NCBI GenBank assembly: GCA_947627185.1
Contig: CANQVF010000002.1
Coordinates: 1-64,000 of the forward strand
DNA: 64,000 nucleotides
From: an uncultured Clostridia bacterium
Lineage (GTDB): Bacteria > Bacillota > Clostridia > TANB77 > CAG-508
Reading direction: 5' to 3'
Positions 43,562 to 52,749 of this stretch are shown here, piece after piece (within the stretch, counting starts at the first letter, position 1; each line of letters begins with the position of its first letter). The position numbers and the translations under genes are program-made. The notes beneath the pieces were generated by a model, which was not told the origin of the DNA, did not search any database, and saw nothing but the letters and a program-made list of their open reading frames with translations.

Positions 43562-44491
43562 ATGGAAAAATTAGTAATAGGTGCATGTTCTAATATAGAT
43601 ACAGTAAATTTTAAAGGAAAGAGAAGTAGAAAATTTTTAAATGGTGCTTCTATATATTCTGGATATGCGGCAGAACTCATTACTCCTACAAGAATTATAA
43701 CTTGTGTTGGGGAAGAACCAGAAAATTTAGGAATAATAGATGATGCTAAAAAATATAGAGAAGAAAAAAATCCTCAATTTGATGTTATAATAATAAAAGG
43801 AGGAAAATCTTTTAGACAATGTTTTGAGTGTGTAGATTCTGAGTTAGCAGTAGTTTCAAAAGATTATGGAAATTATAATGATTGGGATCCAGATGTTCCA
43901 GAGTTTGAAACAGATACTCTTTTATTAGGAACAGGTAATCCAATATTTCAAAAAGCTGTATTAGATTCTTGTAGAAAAGCAAACCATATATTATTAGATT
44001 CTAAATTAATACATCTTGATGTAAGAAAAGATAAAGTGGATGCACTTCTTAAACGAGTAGATACTTTTTTTGGAACTAAAGAAGAAATTGAAAAGTTATT
44101 AGAAAATTGCAATTTATCACCAATAATGATAACTTCTTTATTTAAAAAATATCCTAATTTAAAAACAATTATAGAAAAAGATGGTGCAAAAGGTGGAAGA
44201 GTATTTACATCAGATGGTATTTTATATACATATCGTCCAGAAGAACCTTCTAAAGAAATTTGTTCAGATGGTGCAGGAGATGTATTTGCTGGTTCATATT
44301 CAGCAGAAATTGCAAATGGAAGTAGTATAAAGCAAGCAATAAAAACTGCTGCACAAGCTGCTGCTGAGTCTGTGAAACATTTTGGCATGAACAAAGTTGT
44401 AGTAATAAATAAAAATAAAATTCCTATTAGAATAGAAGAAAGTAGGTGGAAATTTAAAAATGAACAAGAAGATCCAAATAGAAGTTATTAG
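43562..44491 (+). CDS. PfkB-family kinase
   Basis: 309 aa, ribokinase fold. The C-terminal signature CSDGAGDVFAGSYSAEI matches D-T-x-G-A-G-D, with the Asp as catalytic base and the GAGD anion hole. FLNGASIYSGYAAEL in the N-terminal part is the substrate-binding glycine pair, and VVINKNKIPIRIEESR follows the end of the fold. It has an unusual Cys-containing insertion (FRQCFECVDSEL). The substrate is unknown, probably a sugar or nucleoside. RBS AGGAGG. Its 3' end overlaps the next gene by 32 bp. Confidence 0.85.
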   Translation: MEKLVIGACSNIDTVNFKGKRSRKFLNGASIYSGYAAELITPTRIITCVGEEPENLGIIDDAKKYREEKNPQFDVIIIKGGKSFRQCFECVDSELAVVSKDYGNYNDWDPDVPEFETDTLLLGTGNPIFQKAVLDSCRKANHILLDSKLIHLDVRKDKVDALLKRVDTFFGTKEEIEKLLENCNLSPIMITSLFKKYPNLKTIIEKDGAKGGRVFTSDGILYTYRPEEPSKEICSDGAGDVFAGSYSAEIANGSSIKQAIKTAAQAAAESVKHFGMNKVVVINKNKIPIRIEESRWKFKNEQEDPNRSY

Positions 44492-44720
44492 TAATGTAGA
44501 TCCTAGATGTGAAATGTGTTATCATAAAGGGCAAAAATGGATTATGGATGACCAAGGACTACCAGGAGGTATTTGTATAGGTGCAATGTCTGCATTACTT
44601 CCATGGATAACTTGCATAAAATATGATGCAGATCTTTATTGGGAGAAACATGGAGAAGTAAATGTTTGTTGTACAGATGCAGATTATCCAGTTAAATTTA
44701 AAATTTCTGTTATAGAATAA
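44460..44720 (+). CDS. Small cysteine-rich protein, TIGR04076-like
   Basis: 86 aa. It contains CEMCYHKGQKWIMDDQGLPG followed by GICIGAMSALLPWITCIKYD, with five to six cysteines (CxxC near the start, a CC pair near the end). The combination 'G-x-x-x ... P-G-G-I-C-x-x-A ... L-P' is the pattern I know from TIGR04076 proteins, which are conserved in anaerobes and of unknown role. It probably binds metal or an iron-sulfur cluster. It sits between kinase and radical SAM gene, with a 32-bp overlap to the kinase. Confidence 0.7.
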   Translation: MNKKIQIEVISNVDPRCEMCYHKGQKWIMDDQGLPGGICIGAMSALLPWITCIKYDADLYWEKHGEVNVCCTDADYPVKFKISVIE

Positions 44721-44732
44721 GGAGAACTTTTT

Positions 44733-46085
44733 ATGAATTCTAAAAAATATGATATTTATGAAAATTTAGAAAAAAAAGATATACCACCTTATGTTTATGC
44801 ATATCCTACAAGATCTGCTCAAAGAGAAGAAAAAATAGATATATTTGATATATGGAATGAAGAAAATAAATATACAAATGAAATAATAAATTTATATCTT
44901 CATTATCCATTTTGCAAATATAAATGCGGTTTTTGCAATTTATATTCGGTAGCTAACAATGAAATTAATATTCAAAATAAATACATAGATGCAATGTGTA
45001 AACAAATAGAATCATATGCAGAAATAATAAATAAAAGAAAAATAAAAACTATATTTTTAGGTGGTGGAACACCTATGCTTATAGAAAAAGAAAATATTAA
45101 TAAATTAGTTTCAACATTAGATAATTTATTTCCAACATGGAGAAATGAGTGTGAAGAATTTTGTATAGAAGCTTCTCCGGATTCGATTGTAAATGCTGGA
45201 GAAGAAGAAATAAAATTTTTAGTAAAAAGCGGAATCACTAGAATAAATATTGGAATACAATCTTTTAAAGGTAGAGATATAAATAACTTTGGACGTTTTT
45301 ACAAAGAAGATGTTAACTATAAGGCAATAAAAATATTAAAAGATTCAAAAGTAAAAAATATTAGTACAGATTTAATAGCAGGTTTTATTGGACAAACAAA
45401 ACAAGATTTTTTAGAATCTGTAAAAATACTTACTTCTTTAAAACCAAATACTATAAGTGTATATCATTTAAGAATAAGACCAGATTCAAAATTTGGTAAG
45501 GATAAAAATTATAAGAAAAATCCAGAAACAACTTTTTATGAATGGTATGAAGAGGCAAGAGAAATTATTTTAAATGCTGGATTTAAACAAGATACAAATG
45601 TTAGATTCATAAGAGAAAATGGCGGATATATTCAGCAAGATTATCAATTTGCATCATATCCAGTTTTAGGAATTGGTGCAGGAGCAAGAAGTTATACAAG
45701 TACAGCTGATTATATTATTGGAGGAAGTAGCTCACCAGATATTTCTCAAATAAATGAATATATTGAAAATGTAAATAATAACACTTTAAAAACTAAAAAA
45801 GTATATCATTTAGATGATGAAGAAAGAATTAGAAGAAAATTAACATTAAATTTATATAAATTTGATTTAGATGAGTTACATAAAAAATATGGAAATAAAT
45901 ATGATTATATTTTTTTAGATGAATTAGAAAAATTAATTTCAAAAGGTCTTGTTAAAAAAGAAAATAATATATATACTTTAACAAAAGAAGGCTATAAATA
46001 TAGAGATATAATTTCATGGGGATTCTTTAGTGAAGAGGTACAAAAGCGTGATGCAGAATTTTATAAAGATTTAGAAAATAATTAA
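44733..46085 (+). CDS. HemW/coproporphyrinogen-oxidase-like radical SAM enzyme
   Basis: 450 aa. The Cx3Cx2C cluster motif is CKYKCGFC (Cys61, 65, 68) in LYLHYPFCKYKCGFCNLYS. It is followed by FLGGGTPM, FCIEASPDS, INIGIQSF and a C-terminal HemW-like domain with a winged helix (LEKLISKGLVKKENNIYTL). This subfamily covers heme chaperones, coproporphyrinogen dehydrogenases and class-C methyltransferases. The N-terminal 50-residue extension and the operon argue against housekeeping HemW. It is in the same operon as HAD, DUF362 and PfkB genes and ends 12 bp before guaA. Confidence 0.88.
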   Translation: MNSKKYDIYENLEKKDIPPYVYAYPTRSAQREEKIDIFDIWNEENKYTNEIINLYLHYPFCKYKCGFCNLYSVANNEINIQNKYIDAMCKQIESYAEIINKRKIKTIFLGGGTPMLIEKENINKLVSTLDNLFPTWRNECEEFCIEASPDSIVNAGEEEIKFLVKSGITRINIGIQSFKGRDINNFGRFYKEDVNYKAIKILKDSKVKNISTDLIAGFIGQTKQDFLESVKILTSLKPNTISVYHLRIRPDSKFGKDKNYKKNPETTFYEWYEEAREIILNAGFKQDTNVRFIRENGGYIQQDYQFASYPVLGIGAGARSYTSTADYIIGGSSSPDISQINEYIENVNNNTLKTKKVYHLDDEERIRRKLTLNLYKFDLDELHKKYGNKYDYIFLDELEKLISKGLVKKENNIYTLTKEGYKYRDIISWGFFSEEVQKRDAEFYKDLENN

Positions 46086-46097
46086 AGGGAGGTTTTT

Positions 46098-47951
46098 ATG
46101 GAAAAATTAGCAATATTGGATTGTGGTGGCCAATATACTAAAGTTATCGATAGGAGAGTTAGAGAATTAGGTGTAAAATCTGATATATTTCCTATTAATG
46201 TAAAAAGTGAAGATTTAAAAGATTATGGTTCAGTTATTTTATCAGGTGGACCAAATAATGTTGCAGATGGACAAAGATTAAAATTTGATAAAAACATTTT
46301 TGAACTTGGAATACCAGTTTTAGGAATTTGTTATGGAATGCAACTTATGTCTGATTATTTTGGAGGAATAGTAGATAGTAATGTAAAAAAAGAATATGGA
46401 CAAAATGAAGTTACAATAAATACAAAAGTACCAATTTTTGATGGATTAGCAGAAACTCAACAAGTTCTTATGAGTCATGGAGATACAGTAAAAGTTTGTC
46501 CAGAAGGTTTTGAAGTTATAGCAAAATCTGGTGAGGCAATAGCAGGTATTGGTAATGTAGAAAAAAGAATGTATGGAGTTCAATTCCATCCAGAAGTTGA
46601 TTTAACTGAAGAAGGAATGAAAATGCTAGAAAACTTTATAAGAAAAGTTGCATGTTATAAAGAATTTTATGCATTGGAAGATAGAATTCAAACTTCAATA
46701 AAAATGATACAAGAAAAGGTTAAAGATAATAAAATAGTTGTTTTAGTAAGTGGTGGAGTTGATTCTGCTGTTACAGCAGCATTACTTGTAAAAGCTTTAA
46801 ATCCAGATAATATTTATGCTATACATATAGATTCTGGTTTTATGAGAAAAAATGAAAGCGATATAATTTGCGAAAATTTAAAACAATTAGGATTAAAAAA
46901 TTTAATTAGAGAGAATGCAAAAGATTATTTCTTTAATACAGTAGTAGAAGTTGATGGTAAAAAAATTGGACCATTAGTAGATACTGTAGATCCAGAAACT
47001 AAAAGACAAATTATTGGAGAAATATTTATAAAAATTGCAAATAATGTAATAGAAAGATTAGGATTAGACCCAAAAAATACTTTTATCGCTCAAGGAACAT
47101 TAAGGCCAGATTTAATAGAAAGTGGAAATCCAGATATAAGTGGTTTTGCACATAAAATAAAAACACATCATAATGATGTTGAAATAGTTAGAGAAGCTAG
47201 AAAAAAAGGATTAATAGTAGAAACAAATAGTGATTGGCATAAAGATGAAGTTAGAAAAGTTGCTAGAAAATTAGGATTAGAAGAATCAATTGCATCAAGA
47301 CAACCATTCCCAGGACCAGGACTTGCTATTAGATTGCTTTGTCATGATAAAAAAGAAGAAGTAATTATTACTTCTGAAGAAGTGGAAAAATTAAATTCAA
47401 TTTTAAATGGAACTCTTGAAAAAGGATATATTCTTCCAATTAAATCAGTAGGTGTTCAAGGTGATGCTAGAAGTTATAGAAATCTTTGTTTAATGTGTGG
47501 AAATGGATTAGATTTTGATTGGAAATTAGTTACAAGTAAGGCAAAAGAAGTTACAGATTCAATAAATACAATAAATAGAGTTGGTTACATATTAAATAAA
47601 ACAAATTTAGAAAAGGCTCCAGATTGTTTTGACATGAGAATATGTGATGAAAGCGTGGAATTACTTCGTGAATTAGACAAAATAGTTACTACAAATTTAG
47701 AAAAAGCTAAAGTAAATCAAACTTTTGCAGTTTTACTTCCAGTAGGAATTAATAAAAAATATTCAGTTGCAATAAGAACTTTTGTTACGAATGATTTTAT
47801 GACAGGAAGACCTGGAGAAATTGGAAAAGAAGTTTCAAAAGAAATGTTAGAAAAAACCGTAGCTGAAATTACAGAAAAATATGGAGATAAAATAGAATTC
47901 ATAATTTACGATGTAACAAGTAAACCACCAGCAACTTGTGAATGGCAATAA
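46098..47951 (+). CDS. guaA: GMP synthase, eukaryote-type long form
   Basis: 617 aa, about 100 more than typical bacterial GuaA. The amidotransferase domain has Cys78 in GICYGMQ and VQFHPEVD. The ATP-PPase P-loop is VSGGVDSAVT, with HIDSGFMRK and FAHKIKTHHNDVE. The dimerisation part is extended and ends AIRTFVTNDFMTGRP then YDVTSKPPATCEW, which resembles the animal enzyme's end (recalled: SDFMTGIP, YDLTSKPPGTTEWE). It makes GMP from XMP and glutamine. RBS GGGAGG. It is probably cotranscribed with the radical SAM gene 12 bp upstream, an unusual context. Confidence 0.95.
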   Translation: MEKLAILDCGGQYTKVIDRRVRELGVKSDIFPINVKSEDLKDYGSVILSGGPNNVADGQRLKFDKNIFELGIPVLGICYGMQLMSDYFGGIVDSNVKKEYGQNEVTINTKVPIFDGLAETQQVLMSHGDTVKVCPEGFEVIAKSGEAIAGIGNVEKRMYGVQFHPEVDLTEEGMKMLENFIRKVACYKEFYALEDRIQTSIKMIQEKVKDNKIVVLVSGGVDSAVTAALLVKALNPDNIYAIHIDSGFMRKNESDIICENLKQLGLKNLIRENAKDYFFNTVVEVDGKKIGPLVDTVDPETKRQIIGEIFIKIANNVIERLGLDPKNTFIAQGTLRPDLIESGNPDISGFAHKIKTHHNDVEIVREARKKGLIVETNSDWHKDEVRKVARKLGLEESIASRQPFPGPGLAIRLLCHDKKEEVIITSEEVEKLNSILNGTLEKGYILPIKSVGVQGDARSYRNLCLMCGNGLDFDWKLVTSKAKEVTDSINTINRVGYILNKTNLEKAPDCFDMRICDESVELLRELDKIVTTNLEKAKVNQTFAVLLPVGINKKYSVAIRTFVTNDFMTGRPGEIGKEVSKEMLEKTVAEITEKYGDKIEFIIYDVTSKPPATCEWQ

Positions 47952-47964
47952 TGGAGGTTTTATT

Positions 47965-49995
47965 TTGGAAAAAGAAGAGAACATATTAGGTACAGAAAAA
48001 ATAGGAAAATTAATACTTAAATTTGCAATACCATCAATTATTTCTATGTTAGTAAATTCATTATATAACATAGTAGACCAAATATTTATTGGTAGAGGTG
48101 TGGGATATCTAGGAAATGGTGCAACAAATGTAGTGTTTCCATTAGTAATTTTATCACTTGCTTTTTCGCTTATGATTGGTGATGGTACATCAGCATATTT
48201 AAGTTTAAAATTAGGAGAAAAAAAAGAAAAAGATGCTGCTAAAGGTGTAGCAAATGGTATATTAATTTCAATCATATTTTCATTAATATTTGCTATTAGT
48301 AGTTTCATATTTTTACCACAATTATTAAATATATTTGGTTGCACAGATGCTTTAAGGGAATATGCTTTAAATTATGGATATATTATAGTTTTAGGACTTC
48401 CATTTGCAATTTGTGGAATTACACTAAATGGTATAATAAGAGCAGATGGTTCACCAAAATATTCAATGACATCTATGGTATCTGGTGCAATATTAAATAT
48501 TATATTAGACCCAATTTTTATATTTATTTTTCATATGGGAGTTCAGGGAGCTGCAATTGCAACTATATTAAGCCAATTATTAACATTTGTTTTAAATATT
48601 TTATATGTTAGAAAATTTAAAACAATAAAATTAACGAAAGAGATTTTTAAATTAGATTTTAAAGTAATTTTCAAATTATTATCTTTGGGAATTAGTAGTT
48701 TTATAACAGAAATGAGCTTTGTTGTTGTTATGTCTGTCCAAAATAATTTATTTGGAAAATATGGTGCTGCTACTGAATATGGTTCTGAAGTGCCAATAAC
48801 AGTTTTTGGAATTGTTATGAAAATAAGTCAAATTTTAAATAGTATTATAATAGGATTGTCTGTTGGTTCACAACCAATAATTGGATATAATTATGGTGCT
48901 CAAGCATTTGATAGAGTTAAGAAAACTTTAAAAATGGTTTTAATTACAAGTGTAACAGTTAGTACATTTGCATTTGTATTATTCCAAACTATTCCAGATA
49001 AATTAATTATGATTTTTGGAAGTGGCGAAGGAGGAGATGCTTTACCATCAAATTATATAGATTTTGCTTGTATAGCATTTAGAACATATCTTGTTTTATG
49101 TATATGCAATGGTATTCAAATTCCAGCTGGAATTTTCTTTCAAGCAATTGGTAAAAGCACAAAAAGTGCAGTACTTTCTTTATCAAGACAAATAATTTTT
49201 TTAGTTCCAGCATTTATTGTTTTAGGAGCTATGTTTGGACTTATGGGATTACTTTATGCAGGGCCTTTTGCTGATGGATTAGCTTTTTTAATTTCAAGTG
49301 GATTATTAATAATTGAAGTTAAAAACTTAAATAAAAATCATAATACAAGTCAAGCTTTAATTGATGATACAAGTACAGATAATAAGTTAGATAGAAAATT
49401 TGTAATTACAATATCTAGAGAATATGGTTCTGGTGGTAGATATGTTGGAAGATTAATTGCAGATAAATTAGGAATAAAATTATATGATAAAGATCTTATT
49501 ATAAAACTTGCAGAAAGAACTGGTTTAGCAGAAGAATATATTGAAAATAATGAACAAAAAAGAAATGCTTTAGATATTTTAAATAATGGTTTTTATGCAG
49601 GTTTAAATAATGATGATGAATTATTTTTAAATGAATCAGAATTAATAAAAGAAATAGCTAGTAACGAATCTTGTGTAATAATAGGAAGATGTGCTGATTT
49701 TATTCTAAAAGATCAAAAAAATGTTTTAAAAGTTTTTATAACAAGTTCTATGGAAGATAAAATAAAACGTGCAACAGAAATTTATGGATTTGATAAAAAT
49801 AAGGCAGAAAAAGAAATAAATAGAATTAATAAATTAAGAGCTAATCACTACAAATATTATACAGGAAACAATTGGACAGATTCTTCTAATTATGATTTAT
49901 GTATAAATAGTGATTTATATGGAGTAGAAAAAACAGCAGATATTATTTGTGATTTAGTTTTACAAAAAACAAATAAAAAACCAATAAAAATATAA
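47965..49995 (+). CDS. MATE transporter fused to cytidylate kinase-like domain
   Basis: The start is taken as TTG 47965, 7 bases after GGAGG; a GTG at 47938 lies inside guaA. 676 aa. A MATE transporter of twelve helices occupies about 1-440 (KFAIPSIISMLVNSLYNIVDQI, GVQGAAIATILSQLL, NYGAQAFDRVKKTLK). After a 20-residue linker a cytidylate kinase-like domain runs from about 455 to 660, with ISREYGSGGRYVGRLIA as the P-loop, LYDKDLIIKLAE and CVIIGRCADFILK. The fusion joins an efflux pump to a nucleotide kinase; the purpose is unknown. It follows guaA by 13 bp. Confidence 0.9.
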   Translation: MEKEENILGTEKIGKLILKFAIPSIISMLVNSLYNIVDQIFIGRGVGYLGNGATNVVFPLVILSLAFSLMIGDGTSAYLSLKLGEKKEKDAAKGVANGILISIIFSLIFAISSFIFLPQLLNIFGCTDALREYALNYGYIIVLGLPFAICGITLNGIIRADGSPKYSMTSMVSGAILNIILDPIFIFIFHMGVQGAAIATILSQLLTFVLNILYVRKFKTIKLTKEIFKLDFKVIFKLLSLGISSFITEMSFVVVMSVQNNLFGKYGAATEYGSEVPITVFGIVMKISQILNSIIIGLSVGSQPIIGYNYGAQAFDRVKKTLKMVLITSVTVSTFAFVLFQTIPDKLIMIFGSGEGGDALPSNYIDFACIAFRTYLVLCICNGIQIPAGIFFQAIGKSTKSAVLSLSRQIIFLVPAFIVLGAMFGLMGLLYAGPFADGLAFLISSGLLIIEVKNLNKNHNTSQALIDDTSTDNKLDRKFVITISREYGSGGRYVGRLIADKLGIKLYDKDLIIKLAERTGLAEEYIENNEQKRNALDILNNGFYAGLNNDDELFLNESELIKEIASNESCVIIGRCADFILKDQKNVLKVFITSSMEDKIKRATEIYGFDKNKAEKEINRINKLRANHYKYYTGNNWTDSSNYDLCINSDLYGVEKTADIICDLVLQKTNKKPIKI

Positions 49996-50099
49996 AATGT
50001 AAAGCAAACTTTACAAAATTAAAAAGCTAACTTGGTAGCTATAAATCAAACATTTTTGTATAATTTTTATATAAATAAAAAACAAAGGAGAAAATGAAA

Positions 50100-51062
50100 A
50101 TGGAGAAAAATGTAAAGTTTGAATTTTATGGTGAAAAATTATTTGATTTTAGAAAATCAAAAGGCTTATCTCAAGAGGAATTAGCAGAAAAAATAGGCGT
50201 TTCTAGACAAACAATTTATGCATGGGAAACTGGAAAAAGTGTACCAGATACAGAAAATTTAGCAAAGCTTTGTCAAGTTTTAGAAATAGAAACTAAAGAT
50301 TTAGTAGAAGGTTTAAGTGCAAATTTTATTCCACATAAAAATAGGAAGAAGTGGAAAAAGAAAATTTTTATTTTAATTTTAATAATAGTTATTATTCATA
50401 TAATTTTTTCTTTAAATAGATTTTTACTTCTAAATAAAGTAAAAAATAAAATTGATAATATTGGAAAATATAATAATTATTATTATGAAATTTTTGAAAC
50501 TAGCTCTAAACATTTAAAAAAATATGATGATACCATTATAAAAAAAGTATACTATAAAGATGGTATTGTAAAAGAAACATATGAAATTTATAATTTTTTA
50601 GATGAAACACAAGAAAATGTGTTAAAAGAACAAGGAATTGAATGGTTTAATAATAATACTGGAGAACACTATTATTTTTCTGAAATCAATAAAACAGTTA
50701 CTAAATTAGATAATTCAAAAGTAATTAATGATACTGGATTAAAAATTATATCTAATAATACTATGATAGGTCAAAATAAATTTGCAAATTTATTAGTTGG
50801 ATTTGTTTTTCCATATATAAGTGTAGGAAAAGAAAATGATTTATTTTATATTAAATACAATACAAATACTTTAGGATATAAGACAAATCATACAGAATAT
50901 ATAAATTTAGAAACAGGATTTCCTCATTCAAAGCAAATAGTGGATGAAGATGATGTATGTAAAGATACGTTATATACAATAAAATTGAATGAAGTTACAG
51001 ATGAGGATGTAAAAATACCAGATTTAACGCTATATACTTTAATAAATAAAGAAGAAAAATAA
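50100..51062 (+). CDS. XRE-type HTH protein with membrane anchor
   Basis: ATG 50100 fits the distance to AAAGGAG better than ATG 50094. 320 aa. The HTH_3 domain at about 10-65 has LFDFRKSKGLSQEELAEKIG and SRQTIYAWETGKSVPDTENL. A basic patch KNRKKWKKK precedes one membrane helix (about 90-112). An outside domain of about 200 residues follows, rich in Tyr, Asn and Lys. It resembles one-component membrane-bound regulators that read an outside signal. No known sensor family. Monocistronic. Confidence 0.82.
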   Translation: MEKNVKFEFYGEKLFDFRKSKGLSQEELAEKIGVSRQTIYAWETGKSVPDTENLAKLCQVLEIETKDLVEGLSANFIPHKNRKKWKKKIFILILIIVIIHIIFSLNRFLLLNKVKNKIDNIGKYNNYYYEIFETSSKHLKKYDDTIIKKVYYKDGIVKETYEIYNFLDETQENVLKEQGIEWFNNNTGEHYYFSEINKTVTKLDNSKVINDTGLKIISNNTMIGQNKFANLLVGFVFPYISVGKENDLFYIKYNTNTLGYKTNHTEYINLETGFPHSKQIVDEDDVCKDTLYTIKLNEVTDEDVKIPDLTLYTLINKEEK

Positions 51063-51068
51063 TATAAG

Positions 51069-51128
51069 TACATCTTTATGAAGTAAAGAAAAATTATTAT
51101 CTTTACTTTATGAAGGTGTATTTTTTTT
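51069..51128 (+). terminator. Terminator with 20-bp stem
   Basis: A 20-bp stem 51069-51088/51101-51120 with three G-T pairs and no mismatch, then eight T. Confidence 0.92.
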
Positions 51129-51135
51129 ACTTTTA

Positions 51136-51164
51136 TTGACTTTATTGCTTTATAGAGTTATAAT
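51136..51164 (+). promoter_or_regulatory. mgtE promoter
   Basis: TTGACT (51136-51141), 17-bp spacer, TATAAT (51159-51164). The leader of about 45 nt is too short for an M-box riboswitch. Confidence 0.88.
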
Positions 51165-51213
51165 AAACATGTTTGGGAGAATTTACATAAAATAGAATAG
51201 GGGGTATATTAGC

Positions 51214-52560
51214 ATGGATTTAGAAAAAACTATTGAAGAATTAACAAATCTAATTTCAAATAGAAAAATAAAAGATTTACGTGAATTTTTAGAAAATATA
51301 AATAGTGCTGATTTCCCGAGTATTCTAGAAAATGTAGATGAAGATAAAATAATAATGATTTATAGATTATTATCAAAAGAAAAGGCTGCAGAAGTTTTTG
51401 TAGAATTAGAACATGAAGATCAAGAAAAATTGATAAATTGTTTAACAGATACAGAAATAAAAAATGTTATGAATGAGATTTATATGGATGATGCAGTTGA
51501 TTTAATTGAAGAGATGCCATCTAATGTTGTTAAACGTATTTTAACAAATACAAAACCAGAAAATAGAAAAATTATAAATGAACTTCTAAAGTATCCAGAT
51601 GATACAGCTGGAACACTTATGACAACAGAATTTATAGATTTAAAAGAAAATATGACTGTTGAAGCTGCTTTTGAATTCATAAAGAAAAAGGCATTAAAAA
51701 AAGAAACTGTATATAATTGTTATGTTTTAACTATAGATAGAAAATTATTAGGAGTTGTAGATATAAAAGATCTTTTAATATCAGAAAGAGATACATTAAT
51801 AAAGGATATAATGGACTCTAATGTTGTAAAAGTTGGAACTTTAGAAGATCAAGAAGAAGTTACAAAAATGTTTGATAAATATGATTGCGTAGCTCTTCCT
51901 GTTGTTGATAAAGAAGATAGATTAGTTGGAATTATTACAATAGATGATGCAATTGATGTAATTCAAGAAGAAACTTTAGAAGATTTTGAAAAAATGGCTG
52001 CTATTACACCTGCTGAAGACACATATTTTAAAACTAGTGTATTTAAACATGCAAAAAATAGAATAATTTGGCTTTTAGTATTAATGCTTTCAGCTATGCT
52101 TACAGGAGCTGTTATAGAAAATTATGAAGCAGCTATTTCAACATTACCACTTTTAGTAGCATTTATACCAATGATAATGGATACTGGTGGTAATTGTGGT
52201 TCACAAAGTTCAACTCTTATTATAAGAGGTTTAGCAATGGATGAAATCTCTACTAAAGACATTTTAAAAGCTATGTGGAAAGAATTTAGAGTTGGTATTT
52301 TAGTGGGAATTGTTCTTGCTTTTGCAAATGGCGTGAGAATTATGATTCAATATCAAAATTTTAAAATTGCTGTTACCATTGGAATTACTTTAATTTGTAC
52401 AGTTATAATGGCAAAATTATTAGGATGTATATTGCCAATACTTGCTAAAAAGTTGAAATTAGATCCAGCTATTATGGCTGCACCTTTAATTACAACAATA
52501 GTAGATACTTTATCTGTATTAGTTTTCTTTAATATTGCAACTATTATATTTCAATTATAA
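51214..52560 (+). CDS. mgtE: Magnesium transporter MgtE
   Basis: 448 aa. The superhelical MgtE N domain runs over about 30-130. Two CBS domains (about 137-255) hold EDQEEVTKMFDKYDCVALPVVD and LVGIITIDDAIDVI. A plug helix and five membrane helices carry PMIMDTGGNCGSQSSTLIIRGLA, the pore signature. It imports Mg2+ and is gated by Mg2+ at the CBS domains. Acidic N-terminal residues that bind Mg are present. Start ATG 51214 after GGGGG. Confidence 0.97.
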   Translation: MDLEKTIEELTNLISNRKIKDLREFLENINSADFPSILENVDEDKIIMIYRLLSKEKAAEVFVELEHEDQEKLINCLTDTEIKNVMNEIYMDDAVDLIEEMPSNVVKRILTNTKPENRKIINELLKYPDDTAGTLMTTEFIDLKENMTVEAAFEFIKKKALKKETVYNCYVLTIDRKLLGVVDIKDLLISERDTLIKDIMDSNVVKVGTLEDQEEVTKMFDKYDCVALPVVDKEDRLVGIITIDDAIDVIQEETLEDFEKMAAITPAEDTYFKTSVFKHAKNRIIWLLVLMLSAMLTGAVIENYEAAISTLPLLVAFIPMIMDTGGNCGSQSSTLIIRGLAMDEISTKDILKAMWKEFRVGILVGIVLAFANGVRIMIQYQNFKIAVTIGITLICTVIMAKLLGCILPILAKKLKLDPAIMAAPLITTIVDTLSVLVFFNIATIIFQL

Positions 52561-52564
52561 TATT

Positions 52565-52634
52565 AAAAACACTAAAAATTAATATTAAATTAAAAGTATA
52601 AATTTTTTAATTTAATAATTTTTAGTGTTTTTTT
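52565..52634 (+). terminator. mgtE terminator
   Basis: A long A/T-rich stem (52565-52592 with 52600-52634) whose base is AAAACACTAAAAATTA with AATTTTTAGTGTTTT; seven T follow. Confidence 0.85.
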
Positions 52635-52635
52635 A

Positions 52636-52664
52636 TTAACAAGATTGCATAAATCTGTTATAAT
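52636..52664 (+). promoter_or_regulatory. Promoter of the two-component operon
   Basis: TTAACA (52636-52641), 17-bp spacer, TATAAT (52659-52664). It begins directly behind the mgtE terminator. Confidence 0.75.
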
Positions 52665-52749
52665 ACACAAAATAAAATACATAGTTAAATATTTTTTCTT
52701 AATATTATTTTAAGTTTACTAATATAAAATAATTTTGTAAGGAGATATT

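Noticed and set aside
51165..51213. M-box magnesium riboswitch before mgtE
   Set aside because: The leader is only about 45 nt, far shorter than an M-box.
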